Assembly: GCA_035406685.1 (NCBI GenBank)
Contig: DAONLM010000126.1
Coordinates: forward strand, 1 to 8,670
Length of the DNA stretch: 8,670 bases
Direction: 5' to 3'
Source: DAONLM01 sp035406685
Lineage (GTDB): Bacteria > Spirochaetota > GWE2-31-10 > MWDO01
The position numbers and the translations under genes were made by a program. Position 1 is the stretch's first letter; the number at the start of each line of letters is the position of its first letter. The notes beneath the pieces were generated by a model that saw only the letters and a list, made by a program, of their open reading frames with translations, did no database searches and was not told where the DNA came from. This document shows, in pieces, positions 1 through 5,361 of this stretch.

Positions 1-76
1 CCTTGTTATTTTTTTCCGTTAAGATTTTAATCTTACCAAATAAATTATCATTAATCACAAAATCAAATTGTAGCAT
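1..76 (-). CDS. 5' end of unidentified protein, runs off left edge
   Basis: A minus-strand reading frame opens at ATG 76-74 and stays open to the window edge (25 codons; begins MLQFDFVINDNLFG, then KIKILTEKNNK). The start is supported by a strong SD, GGAGGT at 89-84, with a 7-nt spacer. Upstream lies the 60-nt leader element at 104-163, whose second copy precedes the gene at 8372. There is too little protein to name a family: no signal peptide or motif is visible, and it does not resemble the product of the other leader-linked gene. That it is a real gene rests on the SD, start codon and leader together. Confidence 0.6.
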   Translation of the reverse strand, partial: MLQFDFVINDNLFGKIKILTEKNNK

Positions 77-103
77 TTTATTTACCTCCAATAATAAAAA
101 ATA

Positions 104-163
104 TTTCTATATATTAATCACAAATTTTTTGAGAAAATCCTTTACAAGTTTTAGAAAAAATTT
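104..163 (-). repeat. 60-nt conserved leader element, copy 1
   Basis: Read on the minus strand, this 60-nt stretch matches 8279-8338 (plus strand) at about 56 of 60 positions. Identical blocks include TTGTAAAGGATTTT and GTGATTAATATATAGAAA. Both copies end shortly before an SD and ATG, here for the gene starting at 76. A weak promoter can be drawn inside it: TTCTCA (135-130), a 16-nt spacer, and TATATA (113-108). The four differences from copy 2 are single substitutions. A 60-codon plus-strand frame that runs through it is probably not coding. It may be a shared promoter/regulator site or a dispersed repeat. Confidence 0.75.
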
Positions 164-216
164 AAAAGATTTTTTAAAAAAATAAATTTTTAATATCTTC
201 TGTGTAATGCGGATTT

Positions 217-245
217 TTGACAAACTATAGTTTTTTTGGTATAAA
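217..245 (+). promoter_or_regulatory. consensus-like promoter antisense to MBL-fold gene
   Basis: TTGACA (217-222), a 17-nt spacer and TATAAA (240-245) form a near-consensus sigma-70 promoter on the plus strand. The predicted transcript would start near 252, just inside the 3' end of the minus-strand MBL-fold gene, and run antisense to it. No plus-strand gene follows. It may make an antisense RNA or be a chance match in AT-rich DNA. Confidence 0.35.
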
Positions 246-250
246 AAGAT

Positions 251-1087
251 CTATAATTTTATAATATCATCCTCTTTTGCCGCAAAGACAATAATAGAAG
301 ATTTTTTTTCTTTTAATATTTTATGTGCTCTTTTCTCCATTAAATCGATCTCATTATCTGTTCTTTCTGGATCATGATGAGTAAAAACCCCTATTTTCAC
401 ATTACTATCAATAAAAAACTGCAAGACATCTTCTATTGTAGAATGTCCCCATCCCTTTTTGAATTTCATATCTTTTTCTAAATATTGAGCATCATGGACT
501 ATAATATCAGAGCCTTTGCAATACTCTAAAAAATCTTCATATTTATTTTTTTCTTTTAACAATTTTATCTCATTATCAGTGGCAAAAATAAAAATCTTAT
601 TATTATTTATAATCTTAATTGCTGAAGAACCACCTGGATGATGATTTTCAAAAAGTTCTATTTTAAGATTATCAGATATATTAATATTTTTATCAACTGG
701 TATGAATTTAATCTCACTTGGAAGATTTTCAAATTGGACTGGAAAACTTTTGCCAGACATCTGTTTAATTATAGCCCCTTTTATTTCATCAAACAATAAA
801 ATATCAATATAAAACAAAAATGTAACATCTGGATTATATAATTGATTTAAAAAAGGCAGTCCCTGCAAATGATCCCAATGAGAATGAGTAAAAAAAAATT
901 TTATAGTTCCATCATCATTTTTAAAAAGATATTTATTAATCTTTCTAATGCCAGTACCTGCATCGATGATTATTCTTATCCCTTCTTCCGATACAAATTC
1001 AACACAACTTGTATTTCCACCATATTTAACTGTATCTATACCAGGTACTGGAATAGAACCTCTTGTGCCAAGAAATTTTATATACAT
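251..1087 (-). CDS. metallo-beta-lactamase-fold hydrolase, phosphodiesterase-like
   Basis: This 278-residue cytoplasmic protein has no signal peptide. The N-terminus (FLGTRGSIPVPG, then KYGGNTSCVE at 21-30) and the metal-binding signature THSHWDH (67-73) mark the MBL-fold subfamily related to RNase Z and class II cyclic-nucleotide phosphodiesterases. Further expected metal or active-site elements are present: H149/H150 in HHPGG, D171 in TDNE, HDAQY (198-202), GWGHS (212-216) and HHDP (237-240). The set is complete, so a di-metal phosphodiester hydrolase is expected; the substrate cannot be read from sequence. The start is the ATG at 1087, 14 nt after the stop of the HD-GYP gene, with only a weak SD (AGG at 1097-1095). 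Translation therefore probably depends on the upstream gene. The operon pairing suggests a role in nucleotide signalling, but that is inference. Confidence 0.85.
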   Translation of the reverse strand: MYIKFLGTRGSIPVPGIDTVKYGGNTSCVEFVSEEGIRIIIDAGTGIRKINKYLFKNDDGTIKFFFTHSHWDHLQGLPFLNQLYNPDVTFLFYIDILLFDEIKGAIIKQMSGKSFPVQFENLPSEIKFIPVDKNINISDNLKIELFENHHPGGSSAIKIINNNKIFIFATDNEIKLLKEKNKYEDFLEYCKGSDIIVHDAQYLEKDMKFKKGWGHSTIEDVLQFFIDSNVKIGVFTHHDPERTDNEIDLMEKRAHKILKEKKSSIIVFAAKEDDIIKL

Positions 1088-1101
1088 TCAAAAACCTGCT
1101 T

Positions 1102-2304
1102 TTATTTTCTATAGACACCTTTAATATAAAGATCCTGCCTTTTACTCAAATCTATTTCCTCACCTTCTTTATTCTCTGTATTCTCTAAAATTATAGTCTT
1201 TACTATGGGCCTCATTGCAACTCCTGATGCACCTATAACTTTTGCAGGCATTCCATTTGATAACAAAACAAAACTTCCTATAGGATAAAAAGAAATATTC
1301 TTTACAAGCTCTCTAAGAACATTAGGATCATAAGCTGTCCCACCACTCTTTAATAAATCCTGTACAGCATCCTTGGCATGTAAAGGATCCTTAAAAGGCT
1401 TATCAGAAATAGCAGCACAATAGGCATCTACAACAGATATTATTTTTGCTATATCGGTAATTTTTTCTGCTGGTATTTTATTAGGATAACCTTTTCCATC
1501 GATTCTTTCATGATGCTGCAAAGCTCCTGATGCTATAATAACAGAATAATTAACTTCTTTTAAATATTTGTAGCCAATTATTGTATGATTCTGAATAATT
1601 GTAACCTCCTCTGGAGTCAATTGACCTGTTTTCTGAAGAATGGGTTTTGGTATTTTTATCATTCCAAGATCATGAAATAAAGTTGCTATTCCAAGATTAG
1701 AGATAGCAAATTCTGTTAGATTCATTGATTCTGCAAGAATAAAAGCAAGAATAGTTGTCTCTATGGTCTTCCTATATATGTAAGAAATCCCTTCTATTGG
1801 CACCCCAAAAAGCATCAAAATTTTATTTTTGTCTTTTTTAATAGCATTTCTTATATCTCTTAAAAGATTAATAACTTGCTCTTTATTTATGTCTCTTGTA
1901 GTTATAATATTATTAAAAAAACCAACAGTCATTATAATCCATTTTTTATAAGTCTCTTTTAAATCCTCTTCTGATGATAAGGTTACAATTTTTTGGTCAT
2001 CTGTCTTTTCTCCCTTTACTTCTTTTACCTCTTGTAAATCTGTTGCTCCTTCTTCTGGGACATCAAAAAGATCTTCAAGGTATTTCTCTTTTTCATTTTG
2101 CACAGTTTCTTTTATCTCTTTATTTTCTTTTGTAAGTAAATCCCCATTAGAATATATTTTATCTATATTCCAGTTTCTTAATATCTTGATATGAGAATCT
2201 TGAAAACTCAAATTTTTAGGATAAAAAAATAGATCTTCAAAAATAAAAACATCATCATTAATATAATTATTACTAGATATATTATTTATAGGATAAGCCT
2301 TCAT
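1102..2304 (-). CDS. HD-GYP domain protein, variant active site
   Basis: The protein has 400 residues. Residues 1-60 form a small N-terminal domain as in many HD-GYP proteins, about 61-118 are an acidic, charged linker, and about 120-345 are the HD-GYP domain. Visible motifs are HD at 211-212 (HDLGMIKIP), H240, HH at 264-265, DGKGYP at 269-274 and D293 (VVDAY). HD-GYP proteins typically hydrolyse cyclic di-GMP. Two usual residues are missing: the lysine of HDxGK is Met (M215), and the first-helix histidine appears to be replaced near K179 (YRKTIETT). Activity may therefore be altered, or the protein may be a c-di-GMP sensor. No membrane segment or receiver domain is seen. The start ATG at 2304 has a very strong SD, AAGGAGG, 5 nt upstream. 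It is the first gene of an operon with the MBL-fold hydrolase. I could not find a convincing promoter in the leader. Confidence 0.88.
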   Translation of the reverse strand: MKAYPINNISSNNYINDDVFIFEDLFFYPKNLSFQDSHIKILRNWNIDKIYSNGDLLTKENKEIKETVQNEKEKYLEDLFDVPEEGATDLQEVKEVKGEKTDDQKIVTLSSEEDLKETYKKWIIMTVGFFNNIITTRDINKEQVINLLRDIRNAIKKDKNKILMLFGVPIEGISYIYRKTIETTILAFILAESMNLTEFAISNLGIATLFHDLGMIKIPKPILQKTGQLTPEEVTIIQNHTIIGYKYLKEVNYSVIIASGALQHHERIDGKGYPNKIPAEKITDIAKIISVVDAYCAAISDKPFKDPLHAKDAVQDLLKSGGTAYDPNVLRELVKNISFYPIGSFVLLSNGMPAKVIGASGVAMRPIVKTIILENTENKEGEEIDLSKRQDLYIKGVYRK

Positions 2305-2413
2305 TTATGCCTCCTTATTATAATAATTCGGATAATAAGTTATATAAACTTTAACTCATTATTAATATACTAAATTTAATAAAAAAAAGAAATAAATATT
2401 TTAATTCTCTTTT

Positions 2414-2448
2414 AAAAAAAATATGGGGACACCTCTCAATTTGTCCCC
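2414..2448 (-). terminator. intrinsic terminator after lipoprotein/HEAT operon
   Basis: On the minus strand GGGGACA (2448-2442), a 10-nt loop and TGTCCCC (2431-2425) form a perfect 7-bp stem with five G:C pairs, followed by ATA and eight T (2421-2414). It lies about 55 nt beyond the HEAT-repeat gene stop and separates that operon from the HD-GYP operon. It is the most GC-rich patch in the surrounding spacer. GGGGACA hairpins also occur in REP-like dispersed repeats, so a repeat origin is possible. Confidence 0.85.
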
Positions 2449-2504
2449 TATTAAAATCAAGAAAAACTTTAAATTTATTTAACCATAAAATAAGAAAACA
2501 GAAA

Positions 2505-3185
2505 TTATTTCTTCCCTAATTCCTGTAAAGCATTATAAGCTGCTTCTCTTATCTGTCTGTTATAATTACCCATCTGAATTTCTGATAATATATAGATAGC
2601 ATCCCCATAAGAAGAATAATTAGACTTTGCTATCTTCTGTACTGCTTGAATAATAGCCATTACAAAATTAGGATCTGGTTTATAAGTTCTTCTATAAACA
2701 TAAACCAAAGCTCTTAAAGCATCCCCACTTGAACTATCCCCTACCTCAGCCAGAGCAAGGCATGCTTCAGCCTTTACAAGAGAATCCTCATCATTAATTA
2801 ATACATTTATTAAAGCATCTCTTGCAGCATCTCCTTTAATCTTTGCCAGAACCTTAACGGCTTTCCTTCTAACATCAGGAAAATCATTGATAACCCTATT
2901 ATTCTCATACTCTTTTCTTGTGCTTCCCTCTTCTGAAAGATAAACTATTAATTCTACCAATTTCTTATCCTTCTCACTATACTTCATTTCATCAAATTCT
3001 GATAATATCTTATCGAGCACATCAATCTTTTGGTCCCTTTCACCAGATTTTGCCTGATAAATATAGGTTTTAATCTTTTGCTCTTTTCTTTGTAATAATA
3101 GCTCTTCTGGAGTCTCTGAAAAAACAAATAAAGGTAAAAAAAATAAAGAGAAACAAATAACGGTTTTAATAATATCTCTCGTCAT
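2505..3185 (-). CDS. exported HEAT-repeat protein
   Basis: The protein has 226 residues. Residues 1-23 are a signal peptide: a basic start, a hydrophobic core (VICFSLFFLPLFVF) and probable cleavage before E24. Residues 25-95 are charged and helical. About four HEAT-like helical hairpins follow: about 102-130 (DVRRKAVKVLAKI), 133-163 (DSLVKAEACLALAEVGD), 173-201 and 207-225 (RQIREAAYNALQELG). HEAT repeats are protein-binding scaffolds, and the signal places it in the periplasm; no catalytic motif is present. The start at 3185 has an SD (AGGAAG) 7 nt upstream. It follows the lipoprotein gene by 39 nt and is the last gene before the terminator, so the two products probably share an envelope role. 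The partner and exact function are unknown. Confidence 0.8.
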   Translation of the reverse strand: MTRDIIKTVICFSLFFLPLFVFSETPEELLLQRKEQKIKTYIYQAKSGERDQKIDVLDKILSEFDEMKYSEKDKKLVELIVYLSEEGSTRKEYENNRVINDFPDVRRKAVKVLAKIKGDAARDALINVLINDEDSLVKAEACLALAEVGDSSSGDALRALVYVYRRTYKPDPNFVMAIIQAVQKIAKSNYSSYGDAIYILSEIQMGNYNRQIREAAYNALQELGKK

Positions 3186-3212
3186 AATTATACTTCCTAA
3201 TATATAAAATTT

Positions 3213-3232
3213 ATCGCTACTAACTTAGCGAT
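3213..3232 (-). other. hairpin spanning lipoprotein stop codon
   Basis: Minus-strand ATCGCTA (3232-3226) and TAGCGAT (3219-3213) form a perfect 7-bp stem with a 6-nt loop. The stop codon TAA (3227-3225) lies at the stem/loop border. The downstream sequence is AAATTTTATA, not a clean U-tract, so it is a poor terminator. It may be an attenuator or mRNA-stability element between the lipoprotein gene and the HEAT-repeat gene, setting their ratio. Confidence 0.4.
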
Positions 3233-3761
3233 CTAATTTCCAAGAACCATTTTCAAATGTAAAATTATATGCGAATTTACCTAAACCTTCTAATTCGCAA
3301 AAAACCTTTACATGTTGTCTATCAATATATTGGTAATCAACAAATTTCAATATTCTCCCTTCTCTTGCCTGTATAACAACATATTCAAAAAAATCTTTTG
3401 AACTTTTTAAAACTATGTTTCTATTATATAAGAAATCGGATTCATCTGACATTTTTTTCAATACCTTAGGATCACTTATATAAGATTGATAAGAAGTAGT
3501 CAATGATTTATACCATCCTTCAAAATCACCTTTTGCAATCTTTTCTTCAATAGAATCAAAAAGACCTTTCATATATTTTTTCATATCCTCTTTAGATGTA
3601 TTTTCATCAATTACAACTGTCATTCTCTTATCTACTCCACCAGACTCAATAGTAGTAGTTGTACTGGCAGTCTTATCTTTCTCTGTTGTTTTACATCCAT
3701 TAAGATTTAATACTACTATTAAAGATAAAATAAAAAATAAAGATATTAACTTTTTTGACAT
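3225..3761 (-). CDS. small lipoprotein
   Basis: The protein has 178 residues. The N-terminus MSKKLISLFFILSLIVVLNLNGC is a type II signal peptide; Cys23 follows Leu-Asn-Gly, a relaxed lipobox of the kind tolerated in spirochaetes. A Ser/Thr-rich tether (about 25-45) leads to a folded domain of about 125 residues rich in aromatic residues (GDFEGWYKSL, YQYIDRQHVKVF, FENGSWKLDR). The final segment, with antiparallel strands ending in GSWKLDR, recalls NTF2-like or SnoaL-like envelope domains, but I cannot assign the family. The start at 3761 is set by SD AGGAG (3772-3768) with a 6-nt spacer and a promoter just upstream. It is the first gene of an operon with the exported HEAT-repeat protein. Confidence 0.8.
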   Translation of the reverse strand: MSKKLISLFFILSLIVVLNLNGCKTTEKDKTASTTTTIESGGVDKRMTVVIDENTSKEDMKKYMKGLFDSIEEKIAKGDFEGWYKSLTTSYQSYISDPKVLKKMSDESDFLYNRNIVLKSSKDFFEYVVIQAREGRILKFVDYQYIDRQHVKVFCELEGLGKFAYNFTFENGSWKLDR

Positions 3762-3787
3762 TTCTATCTCCTCTTTTCTTATAATAT

Positions 3788-3816
3788 ATTTTACTATTAT
3801 TATTTTAAAAAATCAA
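3788..3816 (-). promoter_or_regulatory. probable promoter of lipoprotein/HEAT operon
   Basis: TTGATT (3816-3811), a 17-nt spacer and TAAAAT (3793-3788) give a plausible sigma-70 promoter, with a start near 3781 and a leader of about 20 nt containing the SD. The -35 is only a partial match. Immediately upstream are alternating A8/T8 blocks that could act as an UP element. Confidence 0.5.
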
Positions 3817-3817
3817 A

Positions 3818-3861
3818 TTTTTTTTAAAAAAAATTTTTTTTAAAAAAATATATAAAAAAAA
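3818..3861. repeat. T8-A8-T8-A7 homopolymer blocks
   Basis: The plus strand reads eight T (3818-3825), eight A (3826-3833), eight T (3834-3841), seven A (3842-3848), TATAT, then eight A (3854-3861). The blocks are self-complementary and sit between the end of murG and the -35 of the lipoprotein promoter. They could give intrinsic curvature, an UP element or a U-rich murG end, or simply be low-complexity sequence. Confidence 0.6.
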
Positions 3862-3894
3862 TCGACGTTAAATATGTTAAACTTTAAATTTATA

Positions 3895-5037
3895 TTATAT
3901 ATTAATACCTAAAATTTTTTCTATTATTCCAATTATATTATCAGTTCCATTATTTATTTTAATTTTAGATAAATTTTCTTTCATTTTTTTTATCTTTTTG
4001 GAAAATAAAATATCTTCTATCTTTTTTAAAAGAACTATTGGAGTTAAATCTTTTTCTTCTACTATTTCAGCCCCACCTGCTTTTACATCTATCATTGCAT
4101 TTTTTAATTGCTCCTGTTTTGTTGCTATTGCCAATGGTATAAATATTGCTGGAATTTTAAGAGCCATAAATTCATTTACTGTGCCAGCTCCACTTCTTGC
4201 TATAGCAAGATCTGTTACTGCTAAAATATCTGGGAGATCTTCTGTGATAAAATTGTATAAGATAAATTTTCCCTTTTTTTTATCCGCTGACAATGATTCT
4301 TTTAATTCTAAAAGTTCTTTGTAATCTTTTCCATCATTAGCATTACCAGTCTGAAATACCACATTACATTTATCAAGTAGATCTGGTATAATTACCATTG
4401 CTGCTTGATTAAGAATATGGCAACCAAGTCCACCACCAGTAAAATATATTGTTGGTAATTCTTTAGTTAGATTAAATTTTAAGTATGCCTTATCTTTTTC
4501 TCCTTCAAATATCTCATCTCTTAATGGTATACCTGTTAAAATAACCTTTTTTTGGGGAAAATATTTTTTACTTTCCTCAAATGTGAGTGCAACAAAATTT
4601 GCAAATCTTGAAGCAATCTTATTTGCAAGCCCTGCGTCCACAGTCTGTTCATGGATAATAATTGGTATTTTTTTAAGATTCGCAGCAATAACTGGTGGCA
4701 CAGAAACAAATCCACCAGTACTAAATAAAAGATCTGGCTTTGCGTTTTTAAAAATCTTTAAAGAATCAAAAAGGCCTTTTGAAATTCTAAAAATATCGGT
4801 AAAATTTTTGGCAGATATATATCTTCTTAGTTTGCCAGTAGATATTTCAAAATAATCAATATTATTTTTTAATACAAGGTCTTTTTCAATACCATTTTTT
4901 GAACCAATATATATTATAGAAAAATCTATATCTTTTTCTTGAGAGTACCTTTTTAATCTTTTTATTACAGAAAGAGCTGGCATAACATGGCCACCAGACC
5001 CTCCGCCAGTAACAGCAATTTTAAATGACTTTTTCAT
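3895..5037 (-). CDS. murG: MurG, UDP-GlcNAc transferase of lipid II synthesis
   Basis: From MKKSFKIAVTGGG the protein has 380 residues, close to the usual MurG length. MurG transfers GlcNAc from UDP-GlcNAc to lipid I at the inner face of the membrane, making lipid II. The GT-B fold landmarks are present: GGGSGGH (11-17) with the conserved His in the first G-loop, STGGFVSVPP (106-115), HEQTVDAGLANK (129-140), a divergent second G-loop TGGGLGCHILNQ (200-211; E. coli-type proteins have GGSQGA), ARSGAGTVNE (280-289) and QEQLKNA (308-314). An in-frame ATG at 5073 would add 12 residues but lies inside the -35 box, so it is rejected. No SD precedes ATG 5037. The gene is outside any visible cell-wall cluster and transcribed alone. 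Confidence 0.92.
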   Translation of the reverse strand: MKKSFKIAVTGGGSGGHVMPALSVIKRLKRYSQEKDIDFSIIYIGSKNGIEKDLVLKNNIDYFEISTGKLRRYISAKNFTDIFRISKGLFDSLKIFKNAKPDLLFSTGGFVSVPPVIAANLKKIPIIIHEQTVDAGLANKIASRFANFVALTFEESKKYFPQKKVILTGIPLRDEIFEGEKDKAYLKFNLTKELPTIYFTGGGLGCHILNQAAMVIIPDLLDKCNVVFQTGNANDGKDYKELLELKESLSADKKKGKFILYNFITEDLPDILAVTDLAIARSGAGTVNEFMALKIPAIFIPLAIATKQEQLKNAMIDVKAGGAEIVEEKDLTPIVLLKKIEDILFSKKIKKMKENLSKIKINNGTDNIIGIIEKILGINI

Positions 5038-5044
5038 ATTAAAA

Positions 5045-5073
5045 TATATACAGAAAATTATCTCTTTTGTCAA
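5045..5073 (-). promoter_or_regulatory. murG promoter, predicts near-leaderless mRNA
   Basis: TTGACA (5073-5068), an exact 17-nt spacer and TATATA (5050-5045) form a strong sigma-70 promoter. With normal spacing the transcript begins near 5038, one base before the murG ATG at 5037. No SD lies between the -10 and the ATG, which agrees with a leaderless transcript. If TATATT (5048-5043) is the real -10, the start falls at or just inside the ATG. Confidence 0.7.
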
Positions 5074-5202
5074 GAATAAGAATTATATAAATATAACATT
5101 TAATATAAAATAAAAATCCAATTAAATGATAAATTTATCCTAATAGAATTTTTGAATAATAAAGATAAAAGGGCTCAAATTATAATAAAAAAATTTAAAA
5201 AG

Positions 5203-5225
5203 TTGCCTAAAAATAAAACAGCACC
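5203..5225 (-). repeat. 23-nt repeat, copy A
   Basis: On the minus strand this reads GGTGC, TG, TTTTATTTTTAGGCAA. It matches 8247-8269 on the plus strand at 21 of 23 positions, including eight G/C bases in GGTGC and AGGC, which is unlikely by chance in this AT-rich DNA. In both places T-rich sequence follows (TTTTTAAATTTTTTT here), and a TTCAAAAATT segment recurs further on, so the relation to the 8247-8338 region may extend more weakly. Confidence 0.6.
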
Positions 5226-5242
5226 AGACATGGGATATCTGG
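5206..5242 (-). terminator. possible terminator of padR-pullulanase operon
   Basis: Minus-strand CCAGAT (5242-5237) pairs with GTCTGG (5229-5224), five Watson-Crick pairs plus one G-U, with a 7-nt loop. It is followed after TGCTG by TTTTATTTTT. The stem is short and the T-tract offset and interrupted, so this is a weak call. It is the best candidate in the spacer downstream of the pullulanase gene. Confidence 0.4.
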
Positions 5243-5361
5243 ATATCAAAAAGGGAATATCATTATAAAATAATAACTATTAAATAAAATATAAAAAAAA
5301 GAATATTTACTTGTATTTTTAAACAGGATTTTTATTGAGACTTTAAAGCCTATTACAGATA

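Larger units (their letters stand above)
5104..5268 (+). pseudogene. possible coding remnant, plus strand
   Basis: An open frame of 54 codons without an early ATG (it follows a TAA at 5101) encodes a protein-like, lysine-rich sequence: LNDKFILIEFLNNKDKRAQ, then FKKLPKNKTAPDMGYLDIKK, ending at TAA 5266-5268. The pattern (FL..KDKRAQI, then a basic stretch, then LDIKKGISL) is faintly like the middle of RelE/HigB-type toxins, but I cannot support that. No SD or start is found. It could be a 5'-truncated gene fragment, or chance; its codons overlap the 23-nt repeat (5203-5225) and the hairpin at 5224-5242. It lies opposite to its neighbours in the murG-pullulanase spacer. Confidence 0.25.

Noticed and set aside
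3..185. 60-codon plus-strand open frame at the left end
   Set aside because: It has no SD, runs antisense to the better supported gene start at 76 and crosses the conserved leader. Differences between the two leader copies are all nonsynonymous in this frame.
222..233. AAACTATAGTTT palindrome followed by T-run as a terminator
   Set aside because: A 12-bp palindrome without loop cannot form a normal hairpin, and it lies in the spacer of the plus-strand promoter.
869..1114. Plus-strand frame opposite the MBL-fold gene
   Set aside because: Shadow of a well-supported minus-strand gene with complete family motifs.
2332..2362. Inverted repeat ATAATAAGTTA / TAACTCATTAT in the HD-GYP leader (10 of 11 paired)
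   Set aside because: Almost pure A/T; arms of this quality are expected several times by chance in a window of this composition. It could be an operator but nothing else supports it.
3755..3785. Plus-strand TTGACA and TATAAT over the lipoprotein start
   Set aside because: The spacer is 19 nt and no plus-strand gene follows; probably chance in AT-rich sequence.
3862..3894. Possible terminator directly after murG
   Set aside because: A T8 run is present, but the preceding GTTTAA/TTTAAC stem has a mismatch and only one G:C pair. Not convincing.
3998..4855. Two plus-strand frames opposite murG (3998-4324 and 4583-4855)
   Set aside because: Antisense shadows; no SD and the opposite strand carries conserved MurG motifs.
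5038..5073. Upstream ATG giving murG 12 extra residues (MTKEIIFCIYFN)
   Set aside because: The extension lies inside the -35/-10 region of the promoter, has no SD, and MurG proteins normally begin just before the GGGSGGH loop.
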